From contig NC_133664.1 in NCBI RefSeq assembly GCF_037893015.1, positions 128,074,478-128,138,477 on the forward strand: a DNA stretch of 64,000 bases. The letters are read 5' to 3'. The notes under the pieces were generated by a model. It saw only the letters and a list, made by a program, of their open reading frames with translations, did no database searches and had not been told where the DNA came from. The translations under genes and the position numbers were made by a program. Below are positions 55,636 to 64,000 of the stretch, piece by piece (within the stretch, counting starts at the first letter, position 1; each line of letters opens with the position of its first letter). The stretch is from Macrotis lagotis. Lineage: Eukaryota > Chordata > Mammalia > Peramelemorphia > Peramelidae.

Positions 55636-56083
55636 GAACTATAGAAGAGGCAGCCAGATAGTGCAGTGAGAGAACACCAGCCCTGGAGTCAGCAGGACCT
55701 GACATAGCTGTGTAAGGCTATACATTTCTCTATTGCCTTAGTTAGTTCTATTTTTTCACCTAAGGCTTTAATCAAAGTAAGCTTTTCTTTTCTTCCACTT
55801 AGAAGCTAGGACTTTAAGTGTGTATTTTCAGAAGGCAATGGTCACTTACAACAACGCTCTCTTAGGAGAGATTGGCTTCAGTTAAATAGAGATTGAATGC
55901 AAGCCTCCAGTTTTACTTAGAATACTGAGTCAGCCCTGTAATAACATGTTTTTCTGAATCATTGCCGTGTATCATTGCCACTCAGACCAGGTATCTGGAA
56001 CACTTAATAATTACCTAGCTATGTGACCTTGGGTAAGTCACTTAACCTTATTGCCTTGTCAAAAAGAAAAAAGGGAACTATAG
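55636..56083 (+). mobile_element. SINE carrying an inverted duplication, with flanking duplications
   Basis: SINE proper 55645-56074, with GAACTATAG on both sides (55636-55644, 56075-56083). The head runs to AGCAGGACCTGACATAG and the body resumes at CACTTAATAATTACCTAGC. The expected GTTCAAATC...CTCAGA part is replaced by the 293-bp segment. Confidence 0.88.
55708..56000 (-). repeat. Inverted duplication, inserted copy (293 bp)
   Basis: Reverse-complement copy of 53794-54086 placed inside a SINE. The left junction has CTGTGT (55708-55713) in common with the SINE's own CTAGCTGTGT motif; the right junction has almost no overlap. No target-site duplication and no polyA, so this is not retrotransposition. 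Confidence 0.97.
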
Positions 56084-56393
56084 TAAGACTTGTATGAATT
56101 GATGCAGTGTGAAGTAAGAAATAAAAGAACAATTTATACAACAATAACACTGTAGAGAAAAATTATTTGAAAGATTTAAGAACCTTTGCTAATGCAATGA
56201 TCAGCCACAATTGCAAAGGATCATTGAAGAAAAATGTTATCCATTTGCTGACAGAGTGATGATGGTCTCAAGATAGAGAATGAGGCATGCATTTTTGGAC
56301 AAAGTCAATACAGATTTTTTTTGTCTGACTATACATATTTACTACAAGGGAGAGTGAAACTCGTCAATAGAGTTGGCAAAAAATAGAGGTCAC

Positions 56394-56548
56394 TGGGGTG
56401 GCTAAGTGTGCAGTGGATAGAACACTGGCCCTGGAGTCAGGAGTACCTGAGTTCAAATCTGTCCTCAGACACTTAATAATTACCTAGCTGTGTGGTCTTG
56501 GGCAAGCCACTTAACCCCACTGCCTTGCAAAAAAAAAAAAAAAACCTA
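56394..56548 (+). mobile_element. Young polyA SINE
   Basis: Starts GGGGTGGCTAAGTGTGCAGTGG, ends in a 16-A run then CCTAAAAAAG; lies at the 3' end of the old L1. Target duplication not resolved. Confidence 0.88.
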
Positions 56549-56599
56549 AAAAAGAAGCTTTAAAAAAAAATTCACAGAACAGATGGAAGGCCAGAAAGA

Positions 56600-57295
56600 A
56601 ACACAGACAGGAGGACAGCTTTGAGGGTTACTCACTGAATTTATTATACACTTAAAAAGAAAAGCAAACTGTACATAATAGATGTACCCTATTCTGCCCT
56701 GTGCTCATTTTGTTTCAAGTTTATTAAGTTCAGAATTTAAAAAACTTTAAAGAAAAGACTAAGCAGAGGTGACAGAAGAGCTTAGCACTTAGAAATGAGA
56801 AGCTCCTACTTGGAAGATGACAAAATAAAGAGTCGGGATCCTAAGGGAGAAAAGAAGGGGAAGCTCTACTAGTCTAACAGAAAAGATGCCTACTTTAAAA
56901 AAAAGCACTGGTTAAAGGAGTATATAAAACATCATTTCAAGGATTTCAACATCCAACAAGTTCAAGGTCAGTAGAAGTAGCATAAAAACATCCTTGTAGC
57001 TCTATAGCTTTTAAGGATAGGAGACACGGGTTGCCCTACTTTGCTTGTGGCATATTTATTCAAAATCTTCACCTATGTGTCTTGCACATATTTGTTTCTT
57101 ACAGTGCCCTTCTACCTATATGTACCCAGGACAAATGTTTTCTCTGAACAAACTCATCTCTTCTTAGGGAAGTATCATTTTCTTCTTTGATGTAGTGTGT
57201 ACTTGTGATAGGGTGGATCCCAGTTTTATGGAAAAATGTTTCATTGTTATTTTTCTTCATATGGCATTTCAGTAAATATCTTTGCTATGAGTTCC
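56600..57295. other. No gene seen
   Basis: Unassigned sequence. Confidence 0.4.
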
Positions 57296-57299
57296 TAAT

Positions 57300-57485
57300 G
57301 TCCTCAGGCAGACTGCCATTGGCAATCGTCAGGAACTCTGTTTTGCCACTGGACTTCATTGCCCCTGAAGAGTGAAGCTAATGACTTTCTGCCCAACTTA
57401 TATCCCATTCTTACACACATCAAGATATCACCTTGTGCCATAATTACTCCTCTTCCAGAATGAAGGACAGTAACAAAAAAGTAAA
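57300..57485 (+). mobile_element. RTE-type LINE 3' end relic
   Basis: GCCATTGGCAATCGTCAGG, TTTGCCACTGGACTTCATTG, GAGTGAAGCTAATGACTTTC, ATCAAGATATCACCTTGTGCC, AATGAAGGACAGTAAC. Confidence 0.55.
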
Positions 57486-57715
57486 TAAAATAGTAGATAC
57501 TCTAAAACTGTAGCTTTAGGGAATACAATCTCACTTGCACAGTTCTTTGAATCAAGATTAGTCTTACTTGGGAATTCTCATTCTGAACACAGGGAGAGCT
57601 ATTGCCCCCCCCCATATTATTCAAGTCTTTATAAAATACCTCCAGTATCCAGGCAAGATGTTCCTTACTAGTAATACAAATTCAAAAGTAAGAGTCACTG
57701 CCCTAAAAGAAGGTG

Positions 57716-57900
57716 AATGAACAGTACAACTGACATCGTTCTCTGCTAGTATCTTCATTGCATATCCTTGCTGAAAAATCTTCATCCTGTAATGGCTAAG
57801 TGAACGTCCATTTGATAATTGTTAAGTAGACTGTAAGTGCTTCATTTTGTTTTAAAATTGGACCTGAAAGACCAGAGGCCTGGATGAGTCAAGGCTAGGA
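57716..57900 (+). repeat. Unrecognised direct repeat, copy 1
   Basis: AATGAACAGTACAACTGA, CCTTGCTGAAAAATCTTCATCC, GGCTAAGTGAACGTCCATTTG, ACCAGAGGCCTGGATGAGTCAAGGC correspond in order to 58678-58888, at roughly 65-70% identity. Could be halves of an old LTR or an unnamed repeat. Confidence 0.55.
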
Positions 57901-58063
57901 AAGGAGAAACAAATTCACTGATAAATATATAGAGAACATATATGAAATAAATACACAGGCATGGGCACCAACTGAAGGAATACAGAAAAAAAAAAGCTAC
58001 TCATGCTCAGCTTTGAAGCAAGTTGCAGGTTCCAAGAAGTAGAAGTAAGTAGAGAGAATATCC

Positions 58064-58445
58064 AGAGTGTGAGATTCATCACTGGACTTAAGAGTCTGGT
58101 AAAGTAAGATTCAAATCTAGCCTCAGACCCCTACTAGTTGTATGACCCTTGGACTTCTGGATAAGTCTTCCTTCTTATACTACAATCCTGTCCATCTCCT
58201 CCCAGTTACTATGGATACTGTGTAGTTTAATTAGTGGATAGAGCAGTAAACTGGGAAGCAAGGGCTGCAAAGTCTTTTCTTAGCTTTTTTTATTTCATAG
58301 ACTGTTGAGTCATACTTGGATAAATTATTTTCTTTCTTTTCTCCATCTGAAAAATGCTGATAATATTTGATTCTTCCTACATCATAGAGATAGTCTGAAA
58401 ACATCAGACCCAATATGCTGGCTGAATTCAATCTTTTCATGTCTC
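58064..58445 (+). mobile_element. Diverged CORE-type SINE pieces
   Basis: CAAATCTAGCCTCAGACCCCTACTAGTTGTATGACC, then TAGTGGATAGAGCAGTAAACTGGGA and CCATCTGAAAAATGCTGATAATA. Two worn pieces, borders uncertain. Confidence 0.4.
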
Positions 58446-58677
58446 TGACACTGAATGGAACAATATTTCCCTAAGCTCTACCATGTAGACAGGGTTAGCT
58501 TTCCCTAAGGTCCTACCTCCATGCAAGTTAGATTAATTCTTTTCCTCAAGAGTTATTATAACTCTCCTGAGACCTAATTGCCTCAAGAGACTGGCTCAGA
58601 TTATTAATATTGTTTCCTGTTCTCCTGAGTACAAGAGTCCATGAGAAACTTCAACTCCCTCTTTCAGGCTTTTGACT

Positions 58678-58888
58678 GCAAATGAACAGTATAACTGAAA
58701 CCAGGAAATTGAACTTAGCTGAATCAGCATAGTAGCTTTATTGCCTGTCCTTGTTGAACATCCTTATCCTTCTAAAGCTAAGTAAACCTTGATTTGTTAA
58801 CTGTTGGATAGACTTTCTATGAGAGCCTCATGTTATTTCCACATTGCACCCAAAATACCAGAGACCTGGCTTGAGTAAGGCCAGACCT
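58678..58888 (+). repeat. Unrecognised direct repeat, copy 2
   Basis: Partner of 57716-57900, about 0.96 kb downstream and about 25 bp longer. Confidence 0.55.
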
Positions 58889-59084
58889 TTACACAAAGCT
58901 ATGAATTTTCCATCTGCTCCCATTTCACAAAGCAATGGCAATCCACCTCAGATAAAGGGATAGGAGGCAGAAAAAAATGTTTTTTTCAGAGAAAAAATGC
59001 AGGAGCTAGGCTATTTCCCTAGGTATTCCTATTCATCACTAATCCCTCACTTTACCTTGGCCACACATCATTTTTCTAGGCTTG

Positions 59085-59185
59085 TTTGCTCATCTATAAA
59101 ATGAAAGGGTTGGACAATGAGGGGGTTGAACTAGATGGCCTCTGAGGCCCCTTCCGGCTTTAAATCTATCATTTTATGATCCCAT
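59085..59185 (+). mobile_element. CORE/MIR-type SINE 3' end
   Basis: CATCTATAAAATGAAAGGGTTGGAC, CTAGATGGCCTCTGAGGCCCC and TTCCGGCTTTAAATCTATCATTTTATGATC. Confidence 0.65.
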
Positions 59186-59929
59186 TTTTTTCTCTATTTT
59201 CTTTCCCCAATCTCCTGATGAAGACAGGCAAGAACTAAACTTGACAAAACTCTGTTATCCTATATTTAGCTCTGCTTTGTTGAAATATATTATGTTGGGT
59301 TACTTTGAGTTCTTGAAAGAGAAATGTTATAATGACATTATCCTCATAATTTGAACTTCGCTAAACATTTTTCAGTTTCTTCTCTCCAACCCACCCTTTA
59401 GCTCCTGATTTCCATGCTGCTAAAAGTAGTTTGCCTAGTGGAGAGATTCAGAAATAACCTGGATTTAAGTTGTGTCTCTAATACATACTGGCTGTGGGAG
59501 CCAGGGAAAGTGCCAACTTCTCTGTTCTCCAGGGAAACCACAAATTTCAAATTCTGAAATAAAGTTCCTCACTGGAAGCTTGCTATGCACTATAGAATTT
59601 GAGGTCTGGTTTTACACATCAGTGTGTATATACATATGTGTATGTAATATATGCACATGTCTATATGTGTGCGTATTGGGGTATATGGGGTATTCAAGGG
59701 GAACTAGCACCTTTAATGTGAGAATTTGTCAAGTTCTTTCCAGGACTGTTCATCCACTTTTGGTGTTCACATGGTACTCACTTCTGACCTGTGTGACTTC
59801 AAGATACCAGGTAACCAACAGACCTTAGTTCCATTGGTGAGTTGGGGGGTGTCTATCCCAAACATGTGAAGACTTCATGTGGAAGAATGGGTGGATAAGA
59901 ACAATTATTTCCAATTACCAAGACTATAG
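59186..59929. other. No gene seen
   Basis: Unassigned sequence. A 118-codon frame (59472-59828) passes through a TATATG/TGTGTG-rich stretch and has no motif. Confidence 0.4.
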
Positions 59930-60370
59930 CTGAAGCAAGCATTGTGGAACACTAATAGCTTCCTCAGACATTAAAGACACCAAGTCATCCACTGCATCCT
60001 GGGTCATGACCAGTCTTGCTGATTTTTGTCTTGCCACTGGATTTTGGTGACTCTGGAAAACAGTGAGGCTGACACTTTTTTTGTTGTTTTTAGTTTTTTT
60101 TTTGCAAGGCAATGGGGTTAAGTGGCTTGCCCAAGGCCACACAGCTAGGTAATTATTAAGTGTCTGAGACCGCATTTGAAATCAGGTACTTACTTACTCC
60201 AGGGCCAGTGCTTTATCCACTGTACCACCTAGCTGCCCCGAGGCTGACACTTTTGTATAATTCTGTTTCACTTAAATCCAATTCACCCACAAGTCAAAAT
60301 ATCAGACCTCCTGATACCATTGGTCATCTTCCTAAATGAAGGACAAACAATATGCATGTATTTAAGTACT
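59930..60370 (+). mobile_element. RTE-type LINE 3' end relic, interrupted
   Basis: GAAGCAAGCATTGTGGAACAC, GACACCAAGTCATCCACTGCATC, TTTGTCTTGCCACTGG, AACAGTGAGGCTGACACTT; after the SINE, CTTAAATCCAATTCACCCACAAG and AATGAAGGACAAACAATATGC. Confidence 0.65.
60065..60254 (-). mobile_element. Young polyA SINE with flanking duplications, inside RTE relic
   Basis: SINE proper 60080-60239; perfect 15-bp duplication GAGGCTGACACTTTT (60065-60079, 60240-60254). Confidence 0.96.
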
Positions 60371-60408
60371 TAAGCAGTTAGAATTTTGCTCTTCTTTCAT
60401 ATCTGGCC

Positions 60409-61371
60409 TTACTAAGGAATTTTTTTTTTATTAAAGATTTATTTGAGTTTTACAATTTCCTCCATCTTACTTCCCTCTCCCCACCCCACCCCTACAGAAA
60501 GCAATTTGTCAGTCTTCACTTTGTTTCCATGTTGTACATTGATTCAAATTGAGTATGATGAAAGAGAAATCATATCCTTAAGGAAGAAACATAAAGTATA
60601 AGAGATAGCAAGATCAGGCAATAAGATATCAGGTTTTTTTATTAAAGATTTTATTTGAGTTTTACAATTTTTCTCCCAATCCTACTTCCCTCCCCCCACC
60701 CCGCCATGAAAATCAATGTCAGGCTTTACTTTGTTTCCATGTTGTACATTGATCCAAATTGACTGTGATGAGAGAGGAAATCATATCCTTAAGGAGGAAA
60801 CAAAAAATTTTGGAGATAACAAGATCAGACAATAAAATATCTGGTTTTTTTTTCTAAATTAAAGGAAATAGTCCTTGTTCAAACTCCACAGGTCATTATC
60901 TGGATACAGATGGTATTCTCCATTTCAGACAGCCCCAAATTGTCCCTGATTGTTTCACTGATGGAATGAGTGAGTCCGTCAAGGTTGATCATCACCCCCA
61001 TGTAGGGTAACTAGGGTGTTGACATAGGGTATGTACAATGTTTTTGTGGTTCTGCTCATCTCATTCAGCATCAATTGATGCAAATCCCTCTAGACTTCCC
61101 TGAATTCCTTTCCCTCCTGGTTTCTAATAGAACAATAGTGTTCCATGACATACGCATACCACAGTTTGCTAAGCCATTCCCCAATTGAAGGACATTTATT
61201 TGATTTCCAGTTCTTTGCCACCACAAACAGGGCTGCTATGAATATTTTTGTACAAGTGATGTTTTTACTCTTTTTCATCATCTCTTCAGGGTATATAGAC
61301 CTAGTAGTGGTATTGCTGAATCAAAGGGTATGTTCATTTTTGTTGCCCTTTGGGCGTAGTTACTAAGGAAT
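60409..61371 (-). mobile_element. L1 with two 3' ends in tandem, one pair of duplications
   Basis: TTACTAAGGAAT at 60409-60420 and 61360-61371 brackets 60421-61359. Read on the minus strand: ORF2 C-terminus (61281-61090, IFIAALFVVAKNWKSN), 3' UTR and tail to 60638, then a second 3' UTR and tail (60637-60421). The ORF2 part contains an extra GGTAACTAGGGTGTTGACA (61008-61026). Confidence 0.9.
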
Positions 61372-62239
61372 CTTACAGGATTCTTCTCCCCAACCAAAGT
61401 AACAGTGTCACATAAATCCATTGGTCAGATCTTTTCTTGCCTTCACTATATCTTTTTGAGAAATAGATCATAGTCTCCTGATGCTAAACACAGACATATG
61501 CAGATACAAGAATAGTTGATATATTCTCTAAACACACTGGATTTTGTGGTTAATCAGAATTTGACCACAATGCTAGGGGGTAAATAGGACATTTACAACA
61601 AAACGGTCAAGGTCTTTAATTTTTTACGCAAGACATTAGAATATATAATATTATTTTCTAGATGCTTCCAGAAGCATCAGCTGCGCAGTATTAATTATCT
61701 AAAGTGGTTGGTATCATTAGAGTCAAATCTTGAGCTATTCTTCATCAAGACTTGGAAAAAAGTCCCCAGTATCATTATCAGGTTTGACAAAGAACTGCTA
61801 CAGTGCCCCTCATCAGGGAGTTACCAAGCACCCCTATTCTTCTCTCTTCCTCTAAACTTACTTATTAAATGATATCTTACTATTCACAAATATGAAATCA
61901 CATTATAACACATTACAGTACCAGAAACTTTCTCAGGGTCCCAACTTCCTCCTCTTTGAGTGGAGGAATGTCCAGTAGTCTTGCCTCCCTTTCTACTCAA
62001 TGACATACATATCCTTATACTAATAAAGGGTAACAGTACCTTTGTATTGGTCAGATCAGATTTGGCATAGAGTGCTCAATTATGGATGGCACATATTAAG
62101 AAAGACATTAATTGACTGCACCTCATCTAGAAATAGGTAACTAGGGTGTTGACAAAATTCAAAATAATATCATTTGAAAACCAGAAATTAATTGCTCCTT
62201 CTGACCTCTCTCCTCCATCTTGGCTTTTCTGACATGGTC
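61372..62239. other. No gene seen
   Basis: Unassigned sequence; contains the 19-mer GGTAACTAGGGTGTTGACA at 62136-62154 that also appears in the L1 to the left. Confidence 0.45.
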
Positions 62240-62640
62240 TGTCTTGCTTTTTATCCTACCTTTCAGACTGTTCTTTCTCATTCCCATCCACTAAGAGTGT
62301 ACCACCCACCCAAGGCTCTGTCCTAGCCCCTCTTCTCTTCTCTCTCTCTACACTCTCTTATTAGATCACTTCCAATCATATTATCTGGACAATGGGAATT
62401 ACCCAAAGTGGATAGAAGATTGGTCCCTTAGATTGGTTGACCTGATTTCAGTCTCTCTCCACTACAATATAATTTCTACATAGTTGACCAACTACTATAC
62501 CAAAAAGAAAAATTGATCTATGTCACATATGCCCTCCTTTAATCTTTTTTTTCAATACTTCCTATTGCCCCTAGAATAAAATAAAATGCTCAGCCTAGCA
62601 TTTATGGTCTGACTCCACAACCTATGCTATTTCATGCTGC
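62240..62640 (+). mobile_element. L2 LINE 3' region relic
   Basis: AAGGCTCTGTCCTAGCCCCTC, TTCAATACTTCCTATTGCCCC, TAGAATAAAATAAAATGCTCAGCC, ATTTATGGTCTGACTCCACAACC. Confidence 0.65.
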
Positions 62641-62944
62641 CAAAACAAAAATAAGAAAACATTCAAGTGAAGAAACTAAGACAAATATACTTCAAATGTT
62701 TAAAAAATGGAAAACATTGCTCCGAGCACTATTTCCTTCATATATGTTACAGTTTTACATTTTTATAGGCTTAAAGGTGAAAAGCATCAAGGATATTATA
62801 ATATTCTGCTGTTTCCATGTTTTTATTCTAATTCTGTAACATGTATATTTTACTTCTAAAAGATTTCACTTCATAAGTATCTTTGTGGTCTTATAAGAGA
62901 GTACTTACCCCCTGCATTCTAATTGCCATAGTTTCTCCCTGATG

Positions 62945-63090
62945 GGCAAGTCACTTAACACTGTTTGCCTCAATTCCTTATCTGTAAAATAGGCTGGAGA
63001 AGGAACCACTCCAGCAGTTTTGCTAAGAAAACCACAAATGTGTTCACAAAGAGTCAGACACAAATGGAAAGACTGAACAGCAATAAAAGT
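62945..63090 (+). mobile_element. MON1-type SINE 3' part
   Basis: GGGCAAGTCACTTAACACTG, GCCTCAATTCCTTATCTGTAAA, CCACTCCAGCAGTTTTGCTAAG, ACAAAGAGTCAGACACAAATG. Confidence 0.7.
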
Positions 63091-63117
63091 ATTGAAGAGG
63101 AATAATAACAATTCCAT

Positions 63118-63312
63118 CATGGAGCAACCATGGCAATTATGGAAATATGTGTAACATGATTGAACATGTATAACACATCAGATTACTTACTTTCCTAGGG
63201 TGGGGAAAAAGAAGGACAGGAGGAAGAAAACTTTTCAAAAATGAATGTTGAAAATTATCTCTACATATAATTTGAAAAATTAATTAATTAAAATAAAAAA
63301 TAAATAAAAAGA
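63118..63312 (+). mobile_element. Old L1 3' end
   Basis: CATGATTGAACATGTATAACACATCAG, GTTGAAAATTATCTCTACATATAATTTG, tail AATAAAAAATAAATAAAAAG. Confidence 0.65.
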
Positions 63313-63494
63313 CCCCCACATTTACCTTTCTTGGGGGGGGGGTCAAGAAGACATTCTTTATCGATGAATTTAAAGATATAGAGAATTTTCCAGTCCTCAG
63401 TAATCACTTTTTATTCTCTCAGTCACTTTGACATTTTATAATATGATTTCTAGATCTTTTATATTATTAATTCACCATAATAATAATAATAATG

Positions 63495-63798
63495 TTTGTT
63501 CTTCATTTTCAAAGAAGATCAAGCCATCAGGTAGATGATGCCATTACAAGCACATGAACTGGATTTGAGTGAGGAAGGTGCTGTGCTAAGTCACCAGCCT
63601 CACTTTCTCCTCCACAGCCATCTGGGTCCAGTTGCCAGATAGGAATCAGGATGACAGGAGATGGCCCTAGACCTGAGGCAATCAGGGTTAAGTAACTTGT
63701 CCAAGGTCACAGTTAGTAAGTGTCAGAGACTGGATTTGAACCCCTGACTTCCTGATTCCAAAGTCAGTACTCTATCCACTGGCCATCTGGCTGCCAAT
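63495..63798 (-). mobile_element. MAR1-type SINE with RTE-like tail
   Basis: Near-complete minus-strand copy: TTCTTCATTTTCAAAGAAG, GGATTTGAGTGAGGAAGGTGC, CACCAGCCTCACTTTCTCC, AGGGTTAAGTAACTTGTCCAAGG, and the head ending CTATCCACTGGCCATCTGG. Confidence 0.8.
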
Positions 63799-63804
63799 AT
63801 ACAA

Positions 63805-63890
63805 CAGATAAGACAGACAGATAGATAGATGGTAGATGTCAAATAAATGGATGGACGCAAGGATACATAGGTGGATGGATAGTTTTTCTG
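63805..63890. repeat. (GATA/GATG)n degenerate simple repeat
   Basis: GACAGATAGATAGATGG and GTGGATGGATAG units with imperfect spacing. Confidence 0.8.
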
Positions 63891-64000
63891 ATTTGTTCCA
63901 GAGTTAAAAACTAGGACCAATAGAGAAAAAATTAATGGAGAAGATTTTTAGCTCTGTTAATTAGACTGACCAACAATGGATCATGCTTTCTCACAAAAAA

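Larger units (their letters stand above)
55440..56390 (+). mobile_element. Old L1 ORF2 end and 3' UTR, interrupted
   Basis: AGAGATTAAAGAAAGGTAG, TACCCATCCGTTATAGAATGACTGAGC, then after the SINE GACTTGTATGAATTGATGCAG, AGAACAATTTATACAACAATAACA, AATGATCAGCCACAATTGC. Host of a three-layer nest. Confidence 0.75.

Noticed and set aside
53794-56000. Inverted pair as terminal repeats of a DNA transposon
   Set aside because: No transposase-like content between them, no flanking target duplication, and one arm lies inside a SINE body.
59472-59828. 118-codon plus-strand frame
   Set aside because: Passes through a TATATG/TGTGTG-rich stretch with no motif.
1-64000. CRISPR arrays, operons, ribosomal or tRNA genes
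   Set aside because: No regularly spaced repeats, no bacterial-type gene packing, no rRNA signature. The tRNA-like heads belong to SINEs and lack intact cloverleaf arms.

Overview
This is a eukaryotic, AT-rich, gene-poor window whose readable content is almost entirely transposable elements. The best fit is a marsupial, probably Australian. Evidence: a young polyA-tailed tRNA-type SINE with head GGGGCAGCTAGGTGGCACAG is repeated about 18 times; there are older SINEs whose tails resemble the marsupial MON1/MAR1 families and RTE 3' ends; several L1 generations are present; and there is a gammaretroviral provirus. Family names are from memory of repeat consensus sequences, not from a search. I see no host protein-coding gene, tRNA, rRNA or CRISPR array. 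The window looks intergenic or deep-intronic.

Layout. 0-2.4 kb: an old inverted duplication around an L1 3' end, then a SINE. 2.5-9.3 kb: a full-length 6.8-kb L1 with matching 17-bp target-site duplications, a broken ORF1, a long purine-rich spacer between the ORFs, and an ORF2 whose reverse-transcriptase core is still largely open. 9.4-13.4 kb: SINEs, the C-terminal part of another LINE ORF2, and an old L1 split by a likely solo LTR. 13.4-18.4 kb: an internally deleted gammaretrovirus (LTR, proline-type primer site, gag, pol remnant, env remnant, LTR) flanked by a 4-bp duplication. It keeps an open reading frame upstream of gag ending in a hydrophobic segment, like a glyco-Gag leader. 18.4-30 kb: L2, RTE and SINE relics, one unexplained minus-strand ORF, and a mosaic local duplication. 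29.5-34.2 kb: a four-element nest of old L1, older SINE, young L1 and young SINE. 34-53 kb: many precisely dated SINE insertions with 9-16 bp duplications, L2/CR1 relics and simple repeats. 53.8-56.4 kb: a 293-bp segment is copied in inverted orientation (3 mismatches) into a SINE that itself sits in an old L1. 57-64 kb: RTE relics, a tandem L1 tail flanked by a single duplication, L2 and RTE-tailed SINEs.

The genes here are parts of selfish elements and do not form a host pathway. L1 ORF1/ORF2 machinery is the likely source of the polyA SINE insertions. RTE-type machinery probably moved the older SINEs that share RTE-like tails. The most unusual signals are the 293-bp inverted duplication, the glyco-Gag-like leader, the 0.8-kb L1 inter-ORF spacer, and the local template-switch-like duplications.
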